From Streptosporangium album (GTDB lineage: Bacteria > Actinomycetota > Actinomycetes > Streptosporangiales > Streptosporangiaceae): DNA of 64,000 nt. This document shows positions 1-8,250 of this stretch, in pieces. The first letter of the stretch is position 1, and each line of letters starts with the position of its first letter. The stretch covers positions 3,472,001 to 3,536,000 of the forward strand of contig NZ_JACHJU010000001.1 of assembly GCF_014203795.1 (NCBI RefSeq), written 5' to 3'. The translations under genes were made by a program, and so were the position numbers. The notes under the pieces were generated by a model. The model saw nothing but the letters and a program-made list of their open reading frames with translations. It had not been told where the DNA came from and made no database searches.

Positions 1-441
1 GAGCAGCAGGCCGTAGACGGCCACCGACTTCGCCGTGGGCGCCCCTTCCCCCGGCTGGGGGACCAAGGTCCAGGCGATCACCAGGCTGAACACCAGGGCG
101 GCCCAGTACGGCGGGAGGATGCGCCAGGCACGTCGCCGGGCGAACCGGCGCACGCCTCCGAGCCGCCACGCCGACCGGGCGGGGGAGACGGCCAGCGAGA
201 AGCCCGAAAGGACGATGAAGACGACCACCGCGAAGTGCCCGTAAAGGAGCCAGCCGAGCCAGGCCGGGCCGGTGTTGGCCGGATAGCCCGGAAAGGACAG
301 CAGCCAGCAGTGGTGCACCATGACGAAAAGGGCCGCCACGCCACGGATCCCGTCGAGCCCCGCCAGACGGCCGCGTTCCGTGGAACCATGGACGGTGGTG
401 CCGGTCGTTTCGTCCCGGATGCCCTCTTCGGAGGACGTCAT
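1..441 (-). CDS. Acyltransferase family 3 membrane protein (partial, 3' end off the window)
   Basis: The reading frame is open for 147 codons from an ATG at 439-441 to the window edge, so the C-terminus is missing. After a polar leader of about 25 residues comes LDGIRGVAALFVMVHH, the first helix of Acyl_transf_3/OafA proteins with its conserved Arg and His. It is followed by GHFAVVVFIVLSGF and a basic loop with RRFARRRAWRILPPYW, the usual second conserved block. Members of this family move acetyl or other acyl groups onto exported sugars in the cytoplasmic membrane. It diverges from the Wzz-like gene at 668 and most likely decorates the polysaccharide made by this locus. Confidence 0.85.
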   Translation of the reverse strand, partial: MTSSEEGIRDETTGTTVHGSTERGRLAGLDGIRGVAALFVMVHHCWLLSFPGYPANTGPAWLGWLLYGHFAVVVFIVLSGFSLAVSPARSAWRLGGVRRFARRRAWRILPPYWAALVFSLVIAWTLVPQPGEGAPTAKSVAVYGLLL

Positions 442-667
442 CCGATCAGCCCCCGTCTCGGGCCGATGCGGGCCCTCGTATCCGCCCTTTTTTGGGCTAT
501 CCACGGGTCTATCGCTGTATGGTCGCCAGACGTAACATCCCATGAAGGGATGCGACCGGTCTGGTTCCCTGTCCGCCCGATGTAACGAGAAGCACATATT
601 TCTCGATTGGTAACTGTATTGCCTCGGGGGTTGGCAGTGCCCCGGCACAAATAGGGGGCGGAGACCT
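442..667. promoter_or_regulatory. Divergent intergenic region, acyltransferase / wzz-like
   Basis: 226 bp between divergent genes. It must hold both promoters, but I see no convincing -35/-10 pair. The part just before the 668 gene is AT-richer than its surroundings, and GGAG at 660-663 is the ribosome binding site of that gene. No RNA gene was recognised. Confidence 0.35.
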
Positions 668-1606
668 ATGGACTTCTGGAAAGCCGTTTTCGGCCTTGTC
701 AGACGAAAACTCATCGGCCCTCCGCTGCTGGCGCTCTCGCTTGTCACCGCCGCCCTGGTCTTTTTCCTGATGCCGACGTACTACGTGTCGACCGCGTCCA
801 TGGTGCTGACCATTCCGGCCACCGGTGGAACGCTCTCATCCGACCCCACCCGGCCGATCGGGCTGACCAATCCGCTGCTCCAGTTCAGTGACGGACTTCG
901 GGTCACCGCCGGCATCCTCATCCTGTCCATGAACACTCCGGAGGTCGCGGCCGACCTCGGCGTGGTGAAGGACGGGCCCACCCAGATCACGATCAACGAC
1001 GGCCGTACCAACCCGGATCTGCTGGGCATCAGCACCAACGGCCCGTTCGTCTACGTCGAGGTCCAGAGCAGGTCCGCCGCAGCGGCCCAGGACGTGGTGC
1101 TCAAGGCCAAGCAGCGCATCCGCAGGGAGCTGACGAACCGTCAGCAGGCGCTCAGGGCCCCGCGCTCCACCTTCATATCGGTCGTCGACGTGGTGCCCTC
1201 GTCCACCCCCGAGGCCAAGATGACCGGCAAACTGACGGCGGGCGGCGGGGCGCTGTTCGCCGTCCTCTTCATCGGTCTGGGCATCGCGTACGGCGTGACG
1301 CAGATCCGGGCGGGACGTCGGCGGTCCGTCGCCGACGTCCACCCGTCCGTCCCGTCCGTCCCGGGCGCCTCGGCCGGGTCCGGCCGCCCGGACCACCGTG
1401 ACGGGCCGGTGGCCGAGCAGCCCCCGAAGGCCGTCTCCCCGTCACCGGAGGCGGACGAGTCCGGGGAAGGACCGTTCCACGACGACTCCCTGCAGCTCGT
1501 CGTCGTGGTGGACGACGAGGAGGGGCCGTTCGCGCACCGCGAGGAGCAGAGCATGGACACCATCGTCTTCATGCGCGCCGGCGGCCGGGACGAGCACGAC
1601 AAGTAG
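668..1606 (+). CDS. Wzz-like polysaccharide co-polymerase, tandem copy 1
   Basis: 312 residues with the two-helix topology of Wzz chain-length determinants. A short cytoplasmic N-terminus (MDFWKAVFGLVRRKL) precedes TM1 at about 17-36, an extracytoplasmic domain of about 150 residues, and TM2 at about 190-211 (LFAVLFIGLGIAYGV). A charged, Ser/Pro-rich cytoplasmic tail of about 100 residues follows. No Walker motif or Tyr cluster is present, so it is not a BY-kinase fusion. GGAG four bases upstream supports the start. It is followed at 67 bp by a paralogue and then by the ligase-like gene. Known role of the family: setting polymer length together with a Wzy polymerase. The acidic tail is unusual and could be a docking segment. 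Confidence 0.75.
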   Translation: MDFWKAVFGLVRRKLIGPPLLALSLVTAALVFFLMPTYYVSTASMVLTIPATGGTLSSDPTRPIGLTNPLLQFSDGLRVTAGILILSMNTPEVAADLGVVKDGPTQITINDGRTNPDLLGISTNGPFVYVEVQSRSAAAAQDVVLKAKQRIRRELTNRQQALRAPRSTFISVVDVVPSSTPEAKMTGKLTAGGGALFAVLFIGLGIAYGVTQIRAGRRRSVADVHPSVPSVPGASAGSGRPDHRDGPVAEQPPKAVSPSPEADESGEGPFHDDSLQLVVVVDDEEGPFAHREEQSMDTIVFMRAGGRDEHDK

Positions 1607-1673
1607 AGCACCGGCAACCACCGTTGGCAGGCTTCGGTCCGGTTGACCGCTGTCCGGTTCGGGGAGGAAGCGC

Positions 1674-2447
1674 ATGGACTTCTGGGGGACGGTCCTCGTC
1701 CTGTTGCGGCGTTGGTACATCGTCATGCCGACGTTCGCGCTGTCCCTCGCCACCGCCGCGGGCATCTACTCGACGATTCCCACCACCTACATCTCCAGCG
1801 CGGTGCTCATCCTGACCACGCCGACCACCGGTGGCAGCCTGCCGAGCAACCCGAACGTCCCGAACGGCCTGACCAACCCCATGCTCAACTTCGACAACGG
1901 GCTCAACGTCTCCGCCTCGATTCTCATCGCGGTGATGGGGACGCCGGACATGGCGGTCGAGCTCGGTGCGGTGGAGGGCGGGGACACCTCCTTCAAGGTC
2001 ACCAACGGCGGCAACAACCTGGAGTCGCTGGCCACCGGACCCTTCCTCTTCATCGAGGGGGAGAGCGCGTCGGCCCAGGGGGCACTGGACATCGTGACCC
2101 GGGTCATCGCCCGGGCGAGGCGCGAGCTGTTCGAGCGCCAGGAGGCGGTGAAAGCGCCCCGGGTCACCTACATCACCACCTATGAGGCGGTGCCGCCGAC
2201 CACCCCGGAGGCGCAGCGCGGCCGGAAGCTACGCGCCGTCGCCGCCGCGGTGGGCGTCGGCGCCGTGGCGAGCCTGTGCGCCGCGTTCGCGGCCGAGAGC
2301 TTCGCCTGGACGCGCAGGGCACGGCGTCGCGACGACGGGCCGGCCGCCGCTGACCACACCGACGCGGAGGAAGCGGGCGGGGCGTCGCCGGGCGTGTCCG
2401 CGCTCAACGGCCGCCTGCCGGCCGGCGGCCCGGCGGTGAGGCGCTGA
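1674..2447 (+). CDS. Wzz-like polysaccharide co-polymerase, tandem copy 2
   Basis: 257 residues, clearly a paralogue of the preceding gene. It shares the MDFW start, the PT.YISSA.LILTTP.TGG block after TM1 (about 15-34), the G.TNP..NF.NGLNV segment and the APR.T.I..Y..VP..TPEA block before TM2 (about 185-210). The tail is short (about 45 residues) and lacks the acidic region of copy 1. GGAGGAAG precedes the ATG. Its TGA overlaps the next ATG by one base, so it is coupled to the ligase-like gene. Two adjacent Wzz copies suggest a heteromeric co-polymerase or two chain-length modes; this is inference. Confidence 0.75.
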   Translation: MDFWGTVLVLLRRWYIVMPTFALSLATAAGIYSTIPTTYISSAVLILTTPTTGGSLPSNPNVPNGLTNPMLNFDNGLNVSASILIAVMGTPDMAVELGAVEGGDTSFKVTNGGNNLESLATGPFLFIEGESASAQGALDIVTRVIARARRELFERQEAVKAPRVTYITTYEAVPPTTPEAQRGRKLRAVAAAVGVGAVASLCAAFAAESFAWTRRARRRDDGPAAADHTDAEEAGGASPGVSALNGRLPAGGPAVRR

Positions 2448-3838
2448 TGACGGCCGTGCCGGCCGGCCTCACCCTGCCGGTCCGCCAGCGTGCCGACGGG
2501 GCGACCCTGGTCTGCTTCTTCGTCGCCGCCCTGATGATCGTCCCTGCCCGCCTGGTCTTCCGGGTGCTGCCGCTGTCGATCACCCCGGCCAACCTCGTCG
2601 CCCTCATCGCCACCCTCTGCTGGCTGTGCGCGCATTTCACGCTCACCCTGGGGATGGCGAAAGGCCGCACACCGGTGCGCACCGCGCTGTTCGTCTTCCT
2701 GACCGCGATGACGGCGACCTTCGGGTACGCCACCTACGGCTACCTCCCCGCCGACGAGCTCAAGCTCGCCGATCACGCCCTGATCCTGCTGGTGGCCGGT
2801 GCCGGCCTCGCGCTCATGGTCTGCGACGGGGTCCGCGGCCCCGAGCGCCTGGACTTCGTGCTCAAGGCCGTCGTGGTGGCGGGCGCGGTCATCGCGGTGA
2901 TCGGAGCCTGCCAGTTCCTGTTCGACCTCGACCTCACCCGCTACCTGGAGCTTCCGGGACTCCGCTACACCTCCGAGGACGGGTTCGTCAGCGCGAGATC
3001 CGACTTCCGCCGGGTCGCCGCGACGACCGGCCATCCCATCGAGTTCGGCGTGGTGTGCGCGATGCTCCTCCCGATCGCCGCCCACTACGGGTTCCAGGCC
3101 CGCGAGCGCGGCGAACCGGCCCTGCGGTGGTGGGCGTGCTCGGCCCTGATCGGGATGGGCCTGATGTTCTCGGTCTCCCGGTCGGCGGTGCTGAGCCTGA
3201 TGGGCGTCGCCTTCGTGATGTTCCTCGGCTGGCCGGGCCGGCGGCGGATCCAGGCGCTGCTCGTCGTGCTCGGCTTCCTGGTCGTGATGAGATTCATGGC
3301 TCCCGGGCTCATCAACACGTTCTACAACCTGTTCGCCAACGCCGGCACCGACGACAGCGTCCGCTACCGCACGCACGACTACGCGGTCGCCGGCTACGAG
3401 ATCGCCAAACACCTCTGGCTGGGCCGGGGGGCGGGCACCTGGTACGCGCCCAAGCACCAGGTCTTCGACAACCAGTACCTTCTCTCCGCGGTGGAGACAG
3501 GGCTGATCGGCATCGCGACGGTCGTCGCGCTGTTCGTGTGCGGTATCTACTCGGCTCTGCGGGCCCGCCACCTGAGTGCCGATCCCGGTGCCCGCGACCT
3601 CGGTCTCACCCTCGCCGCCTGCCTGGTCGTCCCGCTGATCGGGGCGGCGACCTTCGACCTGCTGTCCTTCGCCACCGTCACCGGCCTGTCGTTCCTGCTG
3701 GTCGGCGCCGCGGGGGCGCTGCTCCGCAACGCGGTCGAGACGGCCAGGCGGGACCGCGAGTCCGCTGCCCCCTGGCGGGCCCGCGTCGGCGAGGCGGCCA
3801 GGGAGCTGATCCGCAGGCCGGGCAGGGTGGGCGGTTAG
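2447..3838 (+). CDS. O-antigen ligase / Wzy-type polymerase family membrane protein
   Basis: 463 residues with about 10-11 predicted helices. In the middle is the long periplasmic segment typical of the O-antigen ligase (Wzy_C) family, followed by the SVSRSAVLSLMGV helix (about residues 243-255) and a loop rich in Arg, Tyr and His (DSVRYRTHDYA) before LGRGAGTWYA. Family members join or polymerise lipid-linked glycans on the outer face of the membrane. It starts on the last base of the second wzz-like gene, so the three genes form one operon. With no lipid A in an actinomycete, a polymerase role is more likely than ligase, but the two cannot be told apart here. Confidence 0.75.
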   Translation: MTAVPAGLTLPVRQRADGATLVCFFVAALMIVPARLVFRVLPLSITPANLVALIATLCWLCAHFTLTLGMAKGRTPVRTALFVFLTAMTATFGYATYGYLPADELKLADHALILLVAGAGLALMVCDGVRGPERLDFVLKAVVVAGAVIAVIGACQFLFDLDLTRYLELPGLRYTSEDGFVSARSDFRRVAATTGHPIEFGVVCAMLLPIAAHYGFQARERGEPALRWWACSALIGMGLMFSVSRSAVLSLMGVAFVMFLGWPGRRRIQALLVVLGFLVVMRFMAPGLINTFYNLFANAGTDDSVRYRTHDYAVAGYEIAKHLWLGRGAGTWYAPKHQVFDNQYLLSAVETGLIGIATVVALFVCGIYSALRARHLSADPGARDLGLTLAACLVVPLIGAATFDLLSFATVTGLSFLLVGAAGALLRNAVETARRDRESAAPWRARVGEAARELIRRPGRVGG

Positions 3839-3886
3839 CGCGGGACCCAGCCGTCCTGGGCGATGGCTGTGGGTACGGTGCGGACC

Positions 3887-5101
3887 TCACGGGGTGTCGA
3901 AGCGGCGGGCCAGGAGCACGAGGCCCCCGGCCGTGACGGTCAGGACGGACGAGATGACGATCACGCCGGACCACCCTCCCGTCTGCCACAGGTAGACGGC
4001 CAGCGCCCCGAACGCCGAGCTCCCGGCATAGTAGGCGAGAAGGTAGAGCCCCGAGGCCTGCCCCACCCCCACGCCGACGCGGTGCGCACGGCCCGCCACC
4101 CAGCCGCTGACCAGCGAGTGCGTACCGAGGAAGGCGAAGGTCAGCACGCCGACCCCGGCGACGATCGCGGGCAGCCCCGGCGCGGCGGTGAGCAGGATCC
4201 CCGTGAGCAGCAGGGCCACGCCCAGCAGGGCCACCGGGCCGCGTCCCCGCCGCAGCGCCAGCCGCCCGGCGACGGGCGGTGCCGTGATGCCGAACGGGTA
4301 GGCCGCGTACACCAGCGTGGCGGCCTCGCCCATGAGGTACGGCGCCGCCTGCAGCCGGAAGGACAGCGCGTTGTAGAGCCCGGCGAACGCCCCCATCGTG
4401 GCCGCTCCGACCAGGCACAGCAGCACCAGGGCAGGATCGCGCAGGGTCAGCGCGGTATTGCGGGCCAGCCCACGCGGCCGGGAGCGCTCGAACCGCCGGG
4501 AGGGTGGCACCAGCACCCACAGACCGACCGCGCACAGCAGCGTGATGCCGCCGATGACGGCGCCGGCCCCGTGCCAGCCCCAGCGCGCTTCCAACGGTCC
4601 GGGCAGCAGCCGTCCCGCCGCCCCGCCGAGGGCCGTCCCCATGATGTAGGTGGCGTTCGCGCGCAGGTGCGCGGCCGGATGGATCTCCTCTCGCAGATAG
4701 GCCATCGCCACTGCGGGCAGCCCGGCCAGCGCCATGCCCTCCAGGCCGCGCAGGACCAGCAGGCTGTTCCACGTCGGTGCGAATGCGGCCGCCAGACCCA
4801 GCACGGCCGAGCCGACCAGGGAGATCCGCATGATCGGCACCCGGCCCACGGCGTCGGAGAGAGGGCCGATGAACAGCAGCGCCACGGCCATCGTGATCGT
4901 GGACAGCGACAGCACCGCGGTCGCCTCCGACGCCGACACCCGGTAGGCGACCGCTATGCCGGGGAGCAGCGGCTGGACGTGGTAGAGGGCGAGAAAGTTC
5001 GCCAGCCCGCCGAGCATCAGCCCGGTCGTGATCCGGCTGTAGGCGCGCTCGCCCGGCTGGTATTCGGACGCGACGGCCTGGCGTGTATGGATGGCGGTCA
5101 C
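3887..5101 (-). CDS. MFS efflux transporter (YnfM/AraJ-like)
   Basis: 404 residues with 12 predicted helices. The signature loop between helices 2 and 3 is GPLSDAVGRVPIMR (about residues 78-91), the standard MFS motif A. The N-terminal YSRITTGLMLGGLANFLALYHVQPLLP resembles the YnfM group of drug/sugar exporters. It is divergently arranged with a LysR regulator 80 bp away, the usual pattern for regulator and target. The substrate cannot be deduced. It is a metabolic neighbour of the polysaccharide locus rather than an obvious part of it. Confidence 0.8.
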   Translation of the reverse strand: MTAIHTRQAVASEYQPGERAYSRITTGLMLGGLANFLALYHVQPLLPGIAVAYRVSASEATAVLSLSTITMAVALLFIGPLSDAVGRVPIMRISLVGSAVLGLAAAFAPTWNSLLVLRGLEGMALAGLPAVAMAYLREEIHPAAHLRANATYIMGTALGGAAGRLLPGPLEARWGWHGAGAVIGGITLLCAVGLWVLVPPSRRFERSRPRGLARNTALTLRDPALVLLCLVGAATMGAFAGLYNALSFRLQAAPYLMGEAATLVYAAYPFGITAPPVAGRLALRRGRGPVALLGVALLLTGILLTAAPGLPAIVAGVGVLTFAFLGTHSLVSGWVAGRAHRVGVGVGQASGLYLLAYYAGSSAFGALAVYLWQTGGWSGVIVISSVLTVTAGGLVLLARRFDTP

Positions 5102-5133
5102 GCTCCGATCGTGGCCCGCCCACGCTGATGCTC

Positions 5134-5175
5134 CAAATGCAGCATTTGACAGTGCTGATGCGCGAATTGCATCAT
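5134..5175. promoter_or_regulatory. LysR operator pair and putative leaderless promoter
   Basis: A perfect 15-bp palindrome with arms CAAATGC/GCATTTG sits at 5134-5148. A second inverted repeat, TGATGC-N7-GCATCA, sits at 5156-5174. Together they fit recognition and activation sites of a LysR protein between two divergent genes. TTGACA at 5146-5151 and CATCAT at 5170-5175 (18-bp spacer) would start transcription at about 5182, the A of the LysR ATG, so the message may be leaderless. If so, both palindromes overlap the promoter and the regulator would repress itself. Confidence 0.55.
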
Positions 5176-5181
5176 CCCTGT

Positions 5182-6069
5182 ATGGACCTGCAGACCCTGC
5201 GCTGGTTCCTGTCGTTATGTGACACGGAGCACATGCGTGACACCGCGGCGATCGAGGGCGTCAACCAGTCCACGCTGTCGCGGGCGCTCGCCCGGATGGA
5301 GGCCGACCTGGGCGTCGAGCTGTTCCACCGGCGCGGGCGCCGGCTCGCCGTCAACCGGTTCGGCGCGCTGTTCCGCGAGCACGCCGTCCGGGCCGTCGCC
5401 GAGCTGGACGGCGCCCGCCGGCGCATCGACGCGCTGGTCAACCCCGACTCCGGGCTGATCAGGCTGGGGTTCCTGCACTCGGTGGGCCGCTGGCTGGTCC
5501 CTGAGATCCTCCGCGACCTCCGGGCCGTCGCCCCGGGAATCCGTTTCGAGCTGCACCAGGGCTTCGCCAGGGAGCTGTTCGCCTGGCTTCACCACGGCGA
5601 CATCGACGTCGCCCTGGTCACCCCGCCGCCCGAGGGGGACGGCACGCGCTGGCATCCTCTGCGCGAGCAGCAGCTCTGCGTCGCCCTGCCGGCCGGTCAC
5701 CCGCTCGCCCCGGTCGAGGGGCTGACGCTCGCGGACGTGCGCGAGGAGCCGTTCATCGCCTTCGCCCGCACCACGGACCTGCGGAAGGTCATCGACGGGC
5801 TGTGCCGGGAGGCCGGGTTCGAACCGGTCATCGCGTTCGAGAGCGAGGAGATCGCCACCGTGCGCGGCCTCATCGGGGCGGGGCTCGGGGTGGGGGTTCT
5901 GCCGCTACCGGCCGTGCTGGAACACGACGACCCCGTCTACCGCCCGCTCGCTTCGGGGCAGCGGCGTCCCATCGGGCTGGCGTGGAACGGGTCGCCGATC
6001 CCTACCGCGGCGACCGCGATGTTCGTGCGGCACCTCGTCGCGTCCGGCGGGCAGGGGGCATGCCCGTGA
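5182..6069 (+). CDS. LysR-family transcriptional regulator
   Basis: 295 residues. The N-terminal winged helix is MDLQTLRWFLSLC followed by GVNQSTLSRALARMEADLG and ELFHRRGRRL (about 1-60). The C-terminal co-inducer-binding domain follows (about 88-290), including the conserved GLGVGVLP segment. I chose the ATG at 5182 because MDLQ is the canonical LysR start. Upstream in-frame ATGs would add a non-homologous leader crossing the operator palindromes. It probably controls the divergent MFS gene. The effector is unknown. Confidence 0.9.
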   Translation: MDLQTLRWFLSLCDTEHMRDTAAIEGVNQSTLSRALARMEADLGVELFHRRGRRLAVNRFGALFREHAVRAVAELDGARRRIDALVNPDSGLIRLGFLHSVGRWLVPEILRDLRAVAPGIRFELHQGFARELFAWLHHGDIDVALVTPPPEGDGTRWHPLREQQLCVALPAGHPLAPVEGLTLADVREEPFIAFARTTDLRKVIDGLCREAGFEPVIAFESEEIATVRGLIGAGLGVGVLPLPAVLEHDDPVYRPLASGQRRPIGLAWNGSPIPTAATAMFVRHLVASGGQGACP

Positions 6070-6237
6070 TCTCCTTGCCGAGGGCGCGTCCCGCCGAGCC
6101 TTACCCGTCGCTGCCGATCCTGAGCCCGTGGACGCCGCCGTCCTCGATGTCTCAGCGCTCCGCGTGGCCGCCGGGCCGGGGCGCTGTGCCCAGGCTCGGC
6201 GGCGTGTGGTCGACGTCGGTCGCCCCGGCTTTCCCTG
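6070..6237. other. Convergent intergenic region, no feature seen
   Basis: 168 bp between the convergent LysR and beta-helix genes. I see no strong hairpin with a T-run and no conserved small reading frame. Confidence 0.3.
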
Positions 6238-8025
6238 TCAGCTCATGCAGGGCAGGGGGCCGACGGTCGAGGTGATGCGGTAGTCGGCGTCGATGGTCAC
6301 CAGTGAGTTGTCGGCCCACTTGATGGTGGCGCAGTCGGCCTCGACGGGCCCGTAGATCCAGGATCTGTCGACCAGCCTGTTGCCGCGCATGACCAGGTTC
6401 CCGCGCGCGTTCTTCAGCTGGATGCTGTAGGTGCCGCCCATGACGAGGTTGTCGGTGACGACGGCGTCGACGATCTGCTTGTCGACGAGGAAGATCGGTG
6501 CGGTGATGTCCTTGGCGTGGCGCTGGTCGACGGTGTTGTGGTCGAAGATCAGGCCCTTGCCGGTGTTGTAGGTCTGGATGCCGTCGGAGTGGTCGCCCGG
6601 GTTGGAGCACAGGTCGACGTAGGAGTCCCGGATCGTGACGTCGTCTCCGGCTGCGCGGAAGCCGTCGCCGTGACCGCGGATGAGCACCCGGGTGGCGGTG
6701 TATTTGTCCTGCCCGATGCCGGGGAGGGTCTGGCAGCGCTTCGCGGTCCCGACGGTGGAGTCGGTGATGGTGAACGAGAAGGTGTCGTCCCCGTCGGCGT
6801 TGATGACACGTCCGTCGATCTGGCTGTTGCTGACCCTGACATCGTCTGCGTTGATCAGCAGGTCACCGGGGATGTGCACGCCGTCCAGCACGGCGCCCCG
6901 CGTGGTCACCCGGTAGGCGGTGCCGTCCTCGTTGAGGGCGCTCATGGCCAGTTTGGTGCCGGGCGGCACGCCGGTGCAGGCCGGGGTCGGGTAGCCCGCG
7001 CAACCGCTGCCGCCCGGTTCGAGGGTCGGCGTCGGTCCGGCGGTCAGTGTCGGCTTCGGCGCAGGGGGCGTGGTCGGGGCGGGACCGGGATCATCGGTCC
7101 TGGTGGGGCTGGGGCTGTGTGTCCCGGTCGGTTTGGGAGTGTGTGTCCCGGTCGGCTCGGGGGCGGGAATGCCGGTCCTGGTGGGGCTGGGACCGGGAGT
7201 GCCGGTCGGGCTGGGCGTGGCGCTCGGCTCCGCCGTCTGGTCCGGGCCGGCGGTGGCGCTGGGGCTCGGCGTCCGGTCCGGGTCCTCGGTGGGCGTCGCC
7301 GACGGCGACGCGGGCGGGCCGGTGGGGACCGGTGTCGGGGGCCGGTGGCGCCAGCGGAAGATCACGTCCACCCAGTAGTTGTAGCCCTTGGGGTTCGACC
7401 GGCGGGGGAAGGCGCTGTGGCCGTACCCGAACACTCCCGCGTTGCGGGACGTTGTGGCCAGCGGACCCGACCGGGCGGTGTCGAAGCCCCTGCTGCCCAC
7501 GTAGTTGCCGTCTTCGCTGTGGTAGGAGACCGTGTAGAGCTGTTTGGCCGCCAGCCGTACCGGCGAGGCGAAGCGGGCCTCCTGCCAGCCCGACCCGCTC
7601 TCTCCTGCGAAGGTGACGCCCGCCAGCCGTCTGCCGTCCGCGTTCCACAGGCTTCCGGTGTGCCTGCCCTTGTCGCCGCGGGCCTTGTAGAAGCGGACGC
7701 CCGTCACCACGCCGCTCTGGGCGGCGGTGAAGCGCATCCCCAGCTCGACGGGGGCGCGGTCGGCGTGTGATGCGGCCTTCACCTCGGTGCTCGGCGACCA
7801 GAAGCTCGTCTCCTTGGGCTCCTGCGGCTCGGCGGCGGGTGCGGGCCGGGCTGCGGCCGCCTGTTCAACGGTGACGTCGCCGCGGGTGATGAACCAGACA
7901 GTGGGTGCGGATACCGCCACAAGGGCCACGATCAGGGCTGTTGCCGGCCCCGAGCGCGACCGCCGGCGGCGGGGTAACCCGCCCTCGCTTTTTCCACCAC
8001 GGCGTGGGGAGTGTGCACTGGCCAT
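6238..8025 (-). CDS. Secreted DUF4082 + right-handed beta-helix protein
   Basis: 595 residues. The start at 8025 is chosen because GGAGGT lies nine bases upstream; an in-frame TTG 39 bases earlier has no such site. A basic leader with one membrane helix (ATALIVALVAVSAPTVWFI) acts as signal or anchor. Next is a DUF4082-type beta-sandwich (about 75-230; ELGMRFTAAQSGVVTGVRFYK, WVDVIFRW). A Pro/Thr/Ser linker of tandem PTGT/PSPT repeats (about 233-345) leads to a C-terminal parallel beta-helix (about 350-595) with short repeats such as VRVSNSQIDG and VTIRDSYVDL. The beta-helix domain is shared with the next gene. Such folds bind or cleave polysaccharides; a role on the locus polymer is likely but no catalytic residues can be assigned. 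Confidence 0.75.
   Translation of the reverse strand: MASAHSPRRGGKSEGGLPRRRRSRSGPATALIVALVAVSAPTVWFITRGDVTVEQAAAARPAPAAEPQEPKETSFWSPSTEVKAASHADRAPVELGMRFTAAQSGVVTGVRFYKARGDKGRHTGSLWNADGRRLAGVTFAGESGSGWQEARFASPVRLAAKQLYTVSYHSEDGNYVGSRGFDTARSGPLATTSRNAGVFGYGHSAFPRRSNPKGYNYWVDVIFRWRHRPPTPVPTGPPASPSATPTEDPDRTPSPSATAGPDQTAEPSATPSPTGTPGPSPTRTGIPAPEPTGTHTPKPTGTHSPSPTRTDDPGPAPTTPPAPKPTLTAGPTPTLEPGGSGCAGYPTPACTGVPPGTKLAMSALNEDGTAYRVTTRGAVLDGVHIPGDLLINADDVRVSNSQIDGRVINADGDDTFSFTITDSTVGTAKRCQTLPGIGQDKYTATRVLIRGHGDGFRAAGDDVTIRDSYVDLCSNPGDHSDGIQTYNTGKGLIFDHNTVDQRHAKDITAPIFLVDKQIVDAVVTDNLVMGGTYSIQLKNARGNLVMRGNRLVDRSWIYGPVEADCATIKWADNSLVTIDADYRITSTVGPLPCMS
6462..6775 (-). repeat. Copy A of a 314-bp identical segment shared by two beta-helix genes
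   Basis: By direct reading, positions 6462-6775 equal 8475-8788 base for base (offset 2013), while the sequence on both sides differs at many positions. It encodes the core coils of the beta-helix domain in both genes. Confidence 0.85.
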
Positions 8026-8250
8026 TTCTCTGACCTCCGCGCCGATTTGCGGTCGGCTTGACAATGTGTCCGTTTGGTCCTCGCGCAGAGGCCATTGTTG
8101 CGGTTGAGGTCATAGGGACGCATCAGTTTCGCGGGTATTGCCCAGAAGTGTTATCAACTAACGATTGTCTGGTATGTCGCTTACTGGCTCTTCGGTCACG
8201 GCGGGGCATGCAGGCCAATATGCCAACAACGGGATAAATCAATTATGCGG

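Noticed and set aside
2180..3571. 463-codon frame antisense to the ligase-like gene
   Set aside because: It is the mirror of a strongly predicted membrane protein. Its sequence is Arg/Gly/Asp/Gln-rich without domains, typical of antisense frames in GC-rich DNA.
7030..7300. CRISPR-like or satellite repeats
   Set aside because: The repetition is the codon pattern of a Pro/Thr linker (PTGT, PSPT). Units differ in length and there are no unique spacers. No CRISPR array was seen in the window.
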